NCBI RefSeq assembly: GCF_028898945.1
Contig: NZ_CP118607.1
Coordinates: 3,582,001-3,646,000 of the forward strand
DNA from: Pseudomonas sp. PSKL.D1
GTDB taxonomy: Bacteria; Pseudomonadota; Gammaproteobacteria; Pseudomonadales; Pseudomonadaceae
Length of the DNA: 64,000 nucleotides
Direction: 5' to 3'
Below the pieces are notes generated by a model. It saw only the letters and a program-made list of their open reading frames with translations. It had not been told where the DNA came from and searched no databases. The position numbers and the translations under genes were made by a program. Positions 44,601 through 51,829 of the stretch are shown piece after piece. Each line of letters starts with the position of its first letter. The stretch's first letter is position 1.

Positions 44601-47600
44601 CGGCACCGCCGATGCCGGTTACGTGCACCTGAACGAAGCGCCGGTCAACACCGTCGCCGACCAGCACGGGGCCGAAGACACCGTGCTGCACCTGACCGGG
44701 CTGGCCATCAGCGATGTGGATGTTAACGCCGGCAATGCCGACGGAGTGATGACCATAACCCTGAGCGTGCTGCACGGCGTGCTCTGGCAAAGCGCCACGC
44801 CCCCCGCCGCCAACGCCACCCCGCCGACAGGCGCGGGGCGCAGCCTGGTGCTCACCGGCACGCTGGCCGAGCTGAACGCAGCCTTGGGCCAGCTCTATTA
44901 CAAGGGCGATCAGGACTTCAACACCTTCCGCGAGGTGGAAACCCTGACCATGGTCACCAATGACCAGGGCAACTTCGGTGACCATCCCACCAGTGGCGAC
45001 GGCATCCCGGGGCAGAACCCGGCCGATGCGCTGACCGACACCGACGTGTTCAATATCGTGCTCGACCCGGTCAACGATGCGCCCATTGCCCACAACGACC
45101 AGTACATCGCCGTGGAAGCCGGCGGCCTGAACAACGCCGACCCCGGCACCAACCCCACGGGCAACGTGCTGGACAACGACACCGACGTGGACATCCAGAC
45201 CAACGACGATTTTCTCACCGTCACGCAGATCGCCGGCCCCAACAACCCGGGAGGCATCGCCGTGGGTGGCAGCGCGGTCACCACGATTCAGGGCCTTTAC
45301 GGCACCCTGTTCATCACCGAGACGGGCGCCTTCCAGTACATCGTCAACAATGACGACCCCGCCGTGCAGGCGCTGCGTACATCGGGCGACTTCCTCAGCG
45401 AAGTGTTCGTCTACGACATCATCGACAGCGGCGGCCTGGGCAGCCGGGCGCAGTTGCTGATCAACATCCACGGGGCCAACGACACCCCCATTGCCAGCGG
45501 CGATGTCGGCATCGCCATTGAGGCCGGCGGTACCAACAACGGCACCCCCGGGCAAGACGCCACGGGCAACGTGCTGGACAACGACACCGACGTGGACTCG
45601 GTGGCCCTGGGCGAAACCAAAGCTGTTAACGCCGTGCGCTACGACGGCCCCGGTGGCGGCCGGATCATCCCGATCAGCAGTGGCTCGGCGACCAACATAC
45701 TGGCGGCGTTCGGTACGCTCACCGTCAACGCCGACGGCAGCTACCGCTACGTCATCGACAACAGCAATGCCGCGATCCAGGCCCTGTCCCCCGGCGACAC
45801 GCTGGTGGAGCAGTTCACCTACCAGATGGTCGATGCCGGTGGCTTGAGTTCGGTGAGCGTGCTGGTGATCACCATTCAGGGGGCCAACGACGCACCCGTG
45901 GCCGTGGACGACCGTGGCAGCGCCACGGCAGGCGCCAGCGATGGCAGCCCGGCCCCGGTCAACGCCAACGGCAACGTGATCACCGGCAACAATGGCGTGG
46001 GTACCGATACCGACGTCGACAACGGCGACCAGCCCACCGCCACCCAGCTGAAGGTGGACGGTGTGCGCAGCGGCCTGGAAAGCACAGGCGGCACACTCAG
46101 CCCTGTTGCTAGCGGTGCCCCGGCGTCGATTGCCGGCACCGTGGCGCGGCTGGCCGACAACAGCCTGATCAGCGGCAACTTCGGCCAATTGGTGCTCAAC
46201 GAAGACGGCACCTACAGCTTCACCGTGAACAGCGCCGACCCGGCCATTCTTGCGCTGAGTGCCGGGCAAAGCCTGGAAGTGATCTTCACTTACCAGATAC
46301 ACGACAGCGGCGGGCTGACCGACCAGGCGCAACTGGTGATCACCGTTACCGGCGTCAACGACCCACCCGTGGTCAACCCGGTCACGGTAGATGCCGTCGA
46401 AGCCGGCGGCCTGAACAACGCCACTCCAGGCCTGGACCCCAGCGGCAGCATCCGCGGCGCCTACAGCGACCCCGATGGCGACACCCTGACCATCACCGGT
46501 GTGATCAACCCCAGCGGCACCAATGGCACGGTGGGCCAGAGCCTGGCCGGCAACTACGGCAGCCTGGTGCTCGATGCCCAGGGCAACTACCGCTACGTGG
46601 TGGACAACGCCAACAGCGCCGTGCAGGCCCTGCGCACCGATGCCGACCGGCTGACCGAGGTGTTCCAGTACAGCGTCAGCGATGGCAATGGCAAAACCGT
46701 CACTGCCACCTTCACCGTGGTCATCCACGGCCGCAACGACACCCCCGTCGCCGCCAATGACAGCGCCATCGCCATCGAGGCCGGCGGCACCAACAACGGC
46801 ACCCCGGGCCAGGCCGGCAGCGGCAATGCCCTGGCCAACGACCAGGACGTGGACGCCGGCGACAGCAAGGCCGTGGACGGCATCTACCTGGGCACCCTGG
46901 CGGCGGGCGGCACCTTCGTGCAAGTCAACGCCGGCGCCACGACCCTTGCTGGCAACTACGGCACCCTGAGCATCGATGCCAACGGCAACTACGTGTACAC
47001 CGTCAACGACAGCCTGGCCGCCGTGCAGGCACTGAAGGCGGGCGAAAGCCTGAGCGAAACCTTCAGCTACCGCATGCACGACACCGCGGGCGCCAGCTCG
47101 CAGGCGCAAATCAACATCACCATTGAGGGCCGCTACGATGCGCCGGTGGCGCACGACGACATCGGCTACGCCGTGGCCACCGACGACGACGGCAACGGCG
47201 GGCGCAGCCCCAGCGGCAATGTGCTGAACAACGATACCGACGTGGATGCCAACGACACCAAGACAGTCACCGCCGTGGGCGTGGGCGCCGAGAGCAGCAA
47301 CCCGACCCTGGACCCGCTCACCGGCACCGCCACGGTCACCACCAACTACGGCACGCTCACCCTCAACGCCAACGGCACCTACCAGTTCGTGGTCAATTCC
47401 AGCGACCCCGACATCATCGCGCTGGGGCCATTGGGCTTCGTCATCCAGCGTTACACCTACCAGGTCACCGACGGCGGCGGCCTGAGCGACACGGCCACCC
47501 TGTATATCCTGATCCGCGGCGAAAACCAGCCACCGGTGGCCAACCCGGATCAAGGCCTTGCCATCGAAGCCGGCGGCCTGGGCAACAACATCCCCGGCAG

Positions 47601-49164
47601 CAACCCGGCCGGTAACGTGATGGACAACGACACCGACCCCGACAGCATCAACATCCTGGTGCCGGAAACCCTTGAAGTGCTGGCCTTCTGGAGCGGCGAC
47701 GGCCCGTTGCCCAACAACGCAGCCCTGACCGGGCAAACCCTGCGCGGCCAGTACGGCGACCTCACGCTGAACGCCGACGGCACCTGGAGCTACACACTGG
47801 ACAACAGCCTGGCGGCAGTGCAGGCCCTGCGCGTCAGCGGCCAAACCCTGACCGACAACTTCAGCTACCTGCTGACCGACCTGTGGGGCGGCACCGCCAA
47901 CGGTTTGCTGACCATCACCATCGACGGGCGCAATGACTTCCCCGTGGCCAACGACGACACGGCAGCCGCGGTGGAAGCCGGTGGCGTGAACAACGGCACC
48001 GCTGGCGTGGACCCACGCGGCAACGTGCTGGATAACGACACCGACGTGGATGGCGTGCAGTACGGCGAAACCAAAACCGTGGTGCAGTACACCGGCGAAA
48101 ACGGCCAGGTCGCCACTGCCGGCCAGGTGCTGCAAGGCCTGTACGGTACGCTGCTGATCAACGCCGACGGCAGCTACCAGTACGTGGTCGACAACAGCAA
48201 CCCGACCGTGCAGGCCATGCGCACCGCGGGCGAAGCGCTGCGCGAGGTGTTCACTTACCGCATGCGCGACACCGCTGGCGTGACCTCGGACGCCCGCCTG
48301 ACGGTCACCCTCCAGGGCGCCAACGACAACCCCGTGGCCCGCGACGACAGCAACTTCGCCAGCGACCAGGTGCCCGCCCCACAGACCAGCGGCAACGTGC
48401 TGCCCAACGACAGCGACGTGGACGGCGGTGACAGCCTGACCGTGACCGGCATCCGCACTGGCCAGGAAGGTGCCGGCGGCACAGCGGGCGTGGTCGGCCA
48501 ACCGATCGCCGGCCGCTACGGCACGTTGGTGCTCAATGCCGATGGCAGTTACACCTACACCCTCGACCTCAGCAACCCAGATGTGCTGGCGGCGGCTGGC
48601 CTTGGCCAAGTACTGCAGGATTACTTCACCTATACGATCAGCGATTTGGCGGGCGCTACCGACCAGGCGCAATTGACCATCACGCTGGACATATCCAGCC
48701 CGTACATTCCGCCAGGCCCGTACCTGGACCGCGACAGCCGCAACGGTCAAGGCGGCCTGCCGCTGCCGAGCGTAACGCCGGCGATCTTCGTGGCGCCGGT
48801 GGTTGAACGGGTGAACCAGGCCTTGACCCTGTCGGCGTGGGACGCCGACGGCAGCAACGTGCAGTTGTTTGCCACCCCTGAAATCGAGAGCCAGTCGCTG
48901 GGCGCCCAACTGGGCCAGGTCAACGGCCAGTTCGTGGCCCAGGCCGTGGCCAACAGCCGCCAGGCCAGCAGTGAAGACAAGAACTGGGTGGATGGGCGCC
49001 AGGGGGTCATCAGCCTGACCGCCGATGGCCTGCTGCCCGACCCGTCCCTGTGGGCACCACTCCCCCGCGACATGGTGCCCGAACAACAGCGTGCACAGCC
49101 TGCCAATGGCTTCCGCGCGCAATTGCGCGAGGCCGCCGAGCGGCGCGGCAGCAATGCGCCCTGA
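38635..49164 (+). CDS. giant LEPR-XLL/DUF4347/VCBS-repeat adhesin (3509 residues)
   Basis: Residues 20-32 (LALEQRILFDGAA) match the LEPR-XLL-type N-terminal motif; there is no classical signal peptide. Residues about 70-225 are a DUF4347 domain (VQVFSHGAAG-like, IQLYGCDVGAGSSG, VNELARWTGADVGASSN). Residues about 235-1870 are repeated DUF11-like beta-sandwich modules (TVTQTVPDQV, FTITYDLLIADY). An SdrD/Cna-B-like domain lies at about 1878-1990, a cadherin-like module at about 2000-2140, and nine VCBS repeats at about 2147-3352. The acidic, Gly/Asn/Asp-rich, nearly Cys-free composition is typical of biofilm adhesins. No C-terminal RTX nonapeptides are present; the tail (3352-3509) ends RREAAERRGSNAP-like. 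It is encoded between the M50/adaptor and TolC-type genes, which are its presumed exporters. Confidence 0.88.
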   Translation: MDMKSRAGLAAALRPRSQTLALEQRILFDGAAAAAVDQQHSAPSHAEAKDTAHPAPTASEAQTTAAPAAQPRNLVVIDARVENRDQLAANLPAGTTALVVDAGQDAIAAISTALAQLGKVDSIQVFSHGAAGQFTLGNQVFTQQTVEQLGDRLSSWRSELNAGADIQLYGCDVGAGSSGQALVNELARWTGADVGASSNATGSQLAGGDWQLEVSNGDVDKSIALAASTLASFQGLLADASPTANLSSGGAEVQLGEQFTFTVSFTNPSTQEGYAPYIDLFMPATGRDGDDGATFVSATYLGQAVNSFVITFDANGNATHPLAKDASGNALVINAASVGMKPGDQMVVLQLPYASVTSGQPSIDIQITGLLSNLADTTYSDGAPNLTINARAGFEYGNDSLNNPVQDPSLVEASLHSFIVTPTLLKVTQTVNMPEGETVTGPNYTRTQTVTVTPAPGQTLTNVTVTQTVPDQVHVSAITPGAGGTLTSVTLHDGRVLTNPAAIAAALADPNVFVESYSIHYDTLSAASETQVSFYVPEIDANGSPVLDPATGNPVTINFGTASVTGDWNPLDPRDRPTDPDGYPFSETGNGQGVTFVAKSITLLKAVDLQNDVGTPGLTPGDTLRYTMDVAISDFFAFGENILEQGQFTVTDLLSDGQTFSTANPPTLLLQGNGATLSIALIYTQTVNADGSTTLVFDIAESIRQAVAGPGVAALFGDLYDDTEQNGATGLRIVYDATVDTTYTSDHPPHDQLNEGDSVGNNATVAATVLRDALNIGSTQTDGSSTTSTIQTSTVDIELTQVNNGTPPANGELRPGDVVTFTITYDLLIADYENFKLTAYLPLPLLNATGITWSFGNGVGQWSFGSGNNIPDVPDSVTTGPGNSIVFDFGNFVSGGLNGGTVQVQFTMVVGDQPFADQRELDVLAQSSQTTTVDKDVLVSSDVAVIESVAEPVLDIKHGVVSSSNGTVTGTTGSWNAPGTGGVPFSGSVTSLAAVDGNVSGIDGADTLRLATAIKNTGGGGAFDVSTSVTLPSGLAFVGGSLSAANLQIFRGDGTQLVLGTDYSVSGNTITFLDANGQATLLAGRAGTASDLSGANVVVITYDVTVNAAILASSTLQSSAALTNYASVNGGQDFTPTDLVEVADQQVAAPSITKTYQNGSLSDDDSSASHTTGSNLVIGESMTYDIVVNLPEGFTGSLRINDLIPPGLRLDPRFNGNLGFQIITTVAGSAALGADFNGTLNVNPVTLDGSDGADLMLVFSSAGATADNDTGNNSFVIRLVLVASNVPGNQQGTTLNNGAQLVYSDPDGDTPNGTAPAERSVISAQQPSVTIVEPTLTVTQQITSTPVFGGYEDGDVVDFEIVISNTSGVNAFDISLLDGLPTELSGITLTGVVYSGGASNNGGADFIIQNGQLISVSGANIDITNGGSITLRLTGTVNATAAGQAAFPNAVEVRWTSLDGTNNTVDITSGERSGEDGVLNGGTLNDYRLNSLLLFPVSNGIRISRVGGVADTAPATNSSGATDTSGLSENVVVGEIVRYRVAVLVPTGDNPDYQIRIELAAGLEFIPASLNDILIAFVSNTPAGLTSDALNLISSGTLSMQGNELSDVTQGIQPDLSGAVPTGVFDINNGRLVIVTNADGSQTVTFNLGNLTNTEINDPDVEGVVLEFNVRVSNVASNQSGANLGVTAHEHVGLNGGVDRGVSDTVFERVVEPSFTGLDKTVIDVAPGSGTTTATVSVSFTQNGEVPAYNTHLADQFPNGSNYQVQSILLNGVAIDLDNPPAGVSFSQGTGITLDFERLAPNDSVQVIYTVVLPNVTIADNAASAAVLTWTSLPTDFETDGWSGSLPDTAGGAAGERTGQDGASGLNNYILSDGAGMGVIQGTLWDDTRSATDSVTPDGTGLDGIAVTLTWAGDDGQFGNADDRTFTTVTANGGLYQFALLPSGSYLVVVAQDHQASANNNYRVRIDTDTAAAIAGLGSINLNLGEGSTGTADAGYVHLNEAPVNTVADQHGAEDTVLHLTGLAISDVDVNAGNADGVMTITLSVLHGVLWQSATPPAANATPPTGAGRSLVLTGTLAELNAALGQLYYKGDQDFNTFREVETLTMVTNDQGNFGDHPTSGDGIPGQNPADALTDTDVFNIVLDPVNDAPIAHNDQYIAVEAGGLNNADPGTNPTGNVLDNDTDVDIQTNDDFLTVTQIAGPNNPGGIAVGGSAVTTIQGLYGTLFITETGAFQYIVNNDDPAVQALRTSGDFLSEVFVYDIIDSGGLGSRAQLLINIHGANDTPIASGDVGIAIEAGGTNNGTPGQDATGNVLDNDTDVDSVALGETKAVNAVRYDGPGGGRIIPISSGSATNILAAFGTLTVNADGSYRYVIDNSNAAIQALSPGDTLVEQFTYQMVDAGGLSSVSVLVITIQGANDAPVAVDDRGSATAGASDGSPAPVNANGNVITGNNGVGTDTDVDNGDQPTATQLKVDGVRSGLESTGGTLSPVASGAPASIAGTVARLADNSLISGNFGQLVLNEDGTYSFTVNSADPAILALSAGQSLEVIFTYQIHDSGGLTDQAQLVITVTGVNDPPVVNPVTVDAVEAGGLNNATPGLDPSGSIRGAYSDPDGDTLTITGVINPSGTNGTVGQSLAGNYGSLVLDAQGNYRYVVDNANSAVQALRTDADRLTEVFQYSVSDGNGKTVTATFTVVIHGRNDTPVAANDSAIAIEAGGTNNGTPGQAGSGNALANDQDVDAGDSKAVDGIYLGTLAAGGTFVQVNAGATTLAGNYGTLSIDANGNYVYTVNDSLAAVQALKAGESLSETFSYRMHDTAGASSQAQINITIEGRYDAPVAHDDIGYAVATDDDGNGGRSPSGNVLNNDTDVDANDTKTVTAVGVGAESSNPTLDPLTGTATVTTNYGTLTLNANGTYQFVVNSSDPDIIALGPLGFVIQRYTYQVTDGGGLSDTATLYILIRGENQPPVANPDQGLAIEAGGLGNNIPGSNPAGNVMDNDTDPDSINILVPETLEVLAFWSGDGPLPNNAALTGQTLRGQYGDLTLNADGTWSYTLDNSLAAVQALRVSGQTLTDNFSYLLTDLWGGTANGLLTITIDGRNDFPVANDDTAAAVEAGGVNNGTAGVDPRGNVLDNDTDVDGVQYGETKTVVQYTGENGQVATAGQVLQGLYGTLLINADGSYQYVVDNSNPTVQAMRTAGEALREVFTYRMRDTAGVTSDARLTVTLQGANDNPVARDDSNFASDQVPAPQTSGNVLPNDSDVDGGDSLTVTGIRTGQEGAGGTAGVVGQPIAGRYGTLVLNADGSYTYTLDLSNPDVLAAAGLGQVLQDYFTYTISDLAGATDQAQLTITLDISSPYIPPGPYLDRDSRNGQGGLPLPSVTPAIFVAPVVERVNQALTLSAWDADGSNVQLFATPEIESQSLGAQLGQVNGQFVAQAVANSRQASSEDKNWVDGRQGVISLTADGLLPDPSLWAPLPRDMVPEQQRAQPANGFRAQLREAAERRGSNAP
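45073..48690 (+). repeat. nine tandem VCBS-repeat coding units
   Basis: Units of about 120-160 codons begin near 45073, 45475, 45886, 46360, 46735, 47134, 47524, 47932 and 48325. Each opens with an NDxPVAxxD-type strand; six carry EAGGxNN, and most have GNVLDNDTDVD and a YGTLxxNADGxYxYxVD segment. Protein-level similarity is high but DNA copies have diverged, so this is an old array and not a recent slippage product. Confidence 0.85.
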
Positions 49165-49201
49165 CGCCGACGCCTCATCACGGATTGAACAAGGACAGCC
49201 T

Positions 49202-50710
49202 ATGCCAGTATCGACATTGAGAAGCCTGAGCACCGTCACCGCCCTTGGCCTGCTGCTCGGTGCCTGCTCGGCCTTCGAGCCCAAACCCTACACCGAAGAC
49301 GAAATGCGCCAGCGTGTGATCGAAGACCAGGCGCGCATGTACAAGGAGCAAGAGCCGGTCAACGGCCCGATCACCTTCTACGAAGCCTCGGCGCGGGCCT
49401 TGAAGTACAACCTCGACTACCGCCTGAAACTGCTGGAAAGCGCGCTGGCCTCGGACCTGCGCGATGTGTCCAGCCACGAAATGCTGCCACGGCTGGTGGC
49501 CTCGGCGGGCTATGCCGGGCGCAACAACGACTCTGGCGGTACCTCCATCGGCATTGAAGACCGCCAGGTCAGCTTGCGCCCGTCCACCTCCGAAGAGCGC
49601 TACCGCACGTTGTACAGCCTTGGCCTGTCGTGGAGCCTGCTGGACTTTGGCGTGGCTTACTTTCGCACCCAGCAAAAAAACGACCAGATGCTGATGGCCG
49701 AAGAGCGCCGCGAAAAAGTGGCGCAGAACGTGCTGCAGGATGTGCGCAATGCCTACTGGCGCGCCCTCGGCGCCCAGCGCCTGCTGCCGGAAGTAGACGG
49801 CCTGCTGATGCGCACCCACCGCGCCCTGACCTCGGCGCGTGAGGCCGAAGGCAAAGGCCTGCTGCCGCGCCAGGACATCCTGGCCTATCAGCGCGCCCTG
49901 CTCGACTCGGTGTACATGCTCACCGTGCGCCGCCAGGACCTTGAGTTTGCCCGCGCCGAGCTGGCCGCACTGATGTCGCTGCCGCCGAACACCCGCATGG
50001 TGCTGGCCGACGGCAGCGAGCAGCCATTGCCGCTGCTAAATGGCAACCTGGAAAAGCTTGAACGCCTGTCACTGGAGCACCGCCCGGAAATCATGGAAGA
50101 GTGGTACCGCAAGCGCGTGAGCATGAACGACCTGAAAATCGCCAAAGCCCAGCTTTGGCCGAACGTGAGTTTCAACTACGGCTACGAGTACGACTCCAAC
50201 AAGTACCTGTACAACAGCGACTGGAACCAGACCGGCATCAACGTTTCGATGAACCTGCTGCGCCTGCTGCAGTACCCGGACATCAATCGGGCCGAAGAGA
50301 GCCAGGCCAAGGCCGACGACATGCGCCGCACGGCGTTGTCGATGGCGATTTTGACCCAGGTGCGCGTGGGCCTTTTGCGTTACCAGCTGGCCCGCCAGGA
50401 AGTGGACTTTGCCGATGAAAGCCTTCGTGTGGACCAGAGCCTGCTCGATTACGCGCGTTCCTCGCGCAGTGCGGCGCTGGGCAGCGAACTGGAGCTGATC
50501 CGCGCCGAAGGCCGGCTGCTGCTGTCACGGTATCAGCGCGAGGCGGCGTACTCCGATGCCCAGGCGGCGTGGGGGCGGTTGTACAACTCGGTGGGGTTTG
50601 AGGTGATGCCCAAGGAAATCGAGCAGCATGATGTGAAGACCTTGGCGCGGGAGATTCAGCGCACGGTGGAGCAGCAGACGCAACAGAACCTGCTGGCCAC
50701 CGGGCCTTAG
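49202..50710 (+). CDS. TolC-family outer-membrane lipoprotein
   Basis: A 502-residue outer-membrane factor. The lipoprotein signal is SLSTVTALGLLLGACSAF (lipobox LGAC). It is followed by two long helical repeats typical of TolC (LREALKYNLDYRLKLL-like start, VAQNVLQDVRNAYWRALGAQRLLPEV; DMRRTALSMAILTQVRVGLLRYQLARQEV) and beta strands (VSFNYGYEYDSNKYLY). The start at 49202 has AAGGA 6-7 bases upstream; an in-frame extension to 49025 overlaps the adhesin gene and is not credible. It is the last gene of the adhesin operon, 37 bases after the adhesin stop, and probably forms the outer-membrane exit duct with the adaptors. Confidence 0.88.
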   Translation: MPVSTLRSLSTVTALGLLLGACSAFEPKPYTEDEMRQRVIEDQARMYKEQEPVNGPITFYEASARALKYNLDYRLKLLESALASDLRDVSSHEMLPRLVASAGYAGRNNDSGGTSIGIEDRQVSLRPSTSEERYRTLYSLGLSWSLLDFGVAYFRTQQKNDQMLMAEERREKVAQNVLQDVRNAYWRALGAQRLLPEVDGLLMRTHRALTSAREAEGKGLLPRQDILAYQRALLDSVYMLTVRRQDLEFARAELAALMSLPPNTRMVLADGSEQPLPLLNGNLEKLERLSLEHRPEIMEEWYRKRVSMNDLKIAKAQLWPNVSFNYGYEYDSNKYLYNSDWNQTGINVSMNLLRLLQYPDINRAEESQAKADDMRRTALSMAILTQVRVGLLRYQLARQEVDFADESLRVDQSLLDYARSSRSAALGSELELIRAEGRLLLSRYQREAAYSDAQAAWGRLYNSVGFEVMPKEIEQHDVKTLAREIQRTVEQQTQQNLLATGP

Positions 50711-50711
50711 G

Positions 50712-50805
50712 GATGGCACGGGCTTTGCCCTTGATCGCGGCTGAAGCCGCTCCTACAGGGGAACGCAACCTCCTTTAGCAGCGGATTTATCCGCGATAGG
50801 CGGTG
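50712..50805. repeat. REP element pair, second unit degenerate
   Basis: GATGGCACGGGCTTTGCCC...CTCCTACAG (50712-50758) is a full REP unit. The facing copy (50776-50805, AGCAGCGGATTTATCCGCGAT) is partial and has AGCAGCGG in place of AGGAGCGG. It separates the adhesin operon from the cyclase gene. Confidence 0.75.
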
Positions 50806-50906
50806 TTCTGAACCGCACCAGCGGTAGTTGCATACCGCTGGCGGAAATCTGCAAGATTAGCCGCCAGCGCCTTTCGCGATCGGGCAACTACCGGACGCCC
50901 CACCTC

Positions 50907-51770
50907 ATGCCCGTCGACCTGCACGCGCTGTACCCCAACCTGATCCACCTGATGCTGGACACCGTGTTCGTGGTCGACCGCGACAACTGCATCGTGTTTG
51001 TCAGCGATGCCTGCGAAACCTTGCTTGGCTACCGCGCCGACGAGCTGATCGGCACCCTGATCACCGGCTACATGCACCCGGACGATGTGCCCGCCACCCG
51101 CGCCTCGATCGTGCGGGTAATGAACGGCCAGCCGCACCTGGACTTTCGCAACCGTTACATCCGCAAGGACGGCGGCATCGTGCACATCTTGTGGTCGGCG
51201 TGCTGGTCCGACGAGGTGGGCGCGCGCATCGGCGTGGCCCGCGACGTGACCGCCCAGGCCCAGGCCGAAGACGAACTGCGCTTCCTGGCCCACCACGACC
51301 CACTGACCCACCTGAGCAACCGCGCGCGCTTCAACGAGCGCCTGGACGCCGCCCTGCACGCGGCCCGTCGGCACAGCCACAACGTGGCGCTGCTGTTTCT
51401 GGACGTGGACGGCTTCAAGGGCATCAACGATGCCCATGGCCACGCGGCCGGTGACCAGGTGCTGCGCTCGATTGCCCGGCGCCTGGAGCGTTGCGTACAG
51501 GCCCACGACACCCTGGCGCGCATGGGCGGTGACGAGTTCACCGTGCTGCTGCCTGAGGTGGCGTGTAGCACCGCCGTGGCCGAAAAGGTGGTGGAGATCC
51601 TGTCGGTGATGGCCGAGCCGCTGGAGGCCGGGCTGCCGGGGCTGGCGATGCCGGCCTGCAGCATTGGTGTGGCGATGTACCCGGAGCACGGCACCGATGC
51701 CGATGCGCTGCTCAGCCACGCGGACAACGAGATGTACCGGATGAAACGGCAACGGGTTGCGGCGGGGTAA
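50907..51770 (+). CDS. PAS-GGDEF diguanylate cyclase
   Basis: A 287-residue protein. The N-terminal PAS domain covers about residues 12-120 (DTVFVVDRDNCIVFVSDACETLLGY..., RNRYIRKDGGIVHILW). A GGDEF domain follows from about 128 (HHDPLTHLSNRARFNERL), with the active-site motif Gly207-Gly-Asp-Glu-Phe211, so synthesis of c-di-GMP is expected. The inhibitory I-site normally reads RxxD five residues upstream; here it is QAHD, so product feedback is probably lost. There are no membrane segments. It sits 60 bases upstream of the bacteriophytochrome gene and just downstream of the adhesin operon, and is likely co-transcribed with the phytochrome. Confidence 0.9.
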   Translation: MPVDLHALYPNLIHLMLDTVFVVDRDNCIVFVSDACETLLGYRADELIGTLITGYMHPDDVPATRASIVRVMNGQPHLDFRNRYIRKDGGIVHILWSACWSDEVGARIGVARDVTAQAQAEDELRFLAHHDPLTHLSNRARFNERLDAALHAARRHSHNVALLFLDVDGFKGINDAHGHAAGDQVLRSIARRLERCVQAHDTLARMGGDEFTVLLPEVACSTAVAEKVVEILSVMAEPLEAGLPGLAMPACSIGVAMYPEHGTDADALLSHADNEMYRMKRQRVAAG

Positions 51771-51829
51771 ACGATCGCCACACAGAATGCGCTTGAAGGG
51801 CCGCCCCCTGCTAGACTCACGCCATTCCC

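Noticed and set aside
45073..48690. Regularly spaced repeats that could suggest a CRISPR or satellite array
   Set aside because: Units are about 375-475 bases, in frame, and diverged at the DNA level; they encode VCBS domains.
38635..49164. RTX toxin or LapA-type adhesin
   Set aside because: No GGxGxDxux nonapeptides, no LapG-type TAAG/PAAG retention module and no linked ABC transporter, lapG or lapD are visible.
49025..49201. N-terminal extension of the TolC-type protein into the adhesin gene
   Set aside because: The extension lacks similarity to the family; the ATG at 49202 has a good ribosome binding site and opens a lipoprotein signal.
40942..49284. A 2780-codon open frame on the minus strand, antisense to the adhesin gene, and a 733-codon one at 38683-40884
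   Set aside because: The translations are His/Gln/Val/Gly-rich with no domain, signal or repeat logic. They are mirror frames created by the strong G/C third-position bias and the repeat structure of the sense gene.
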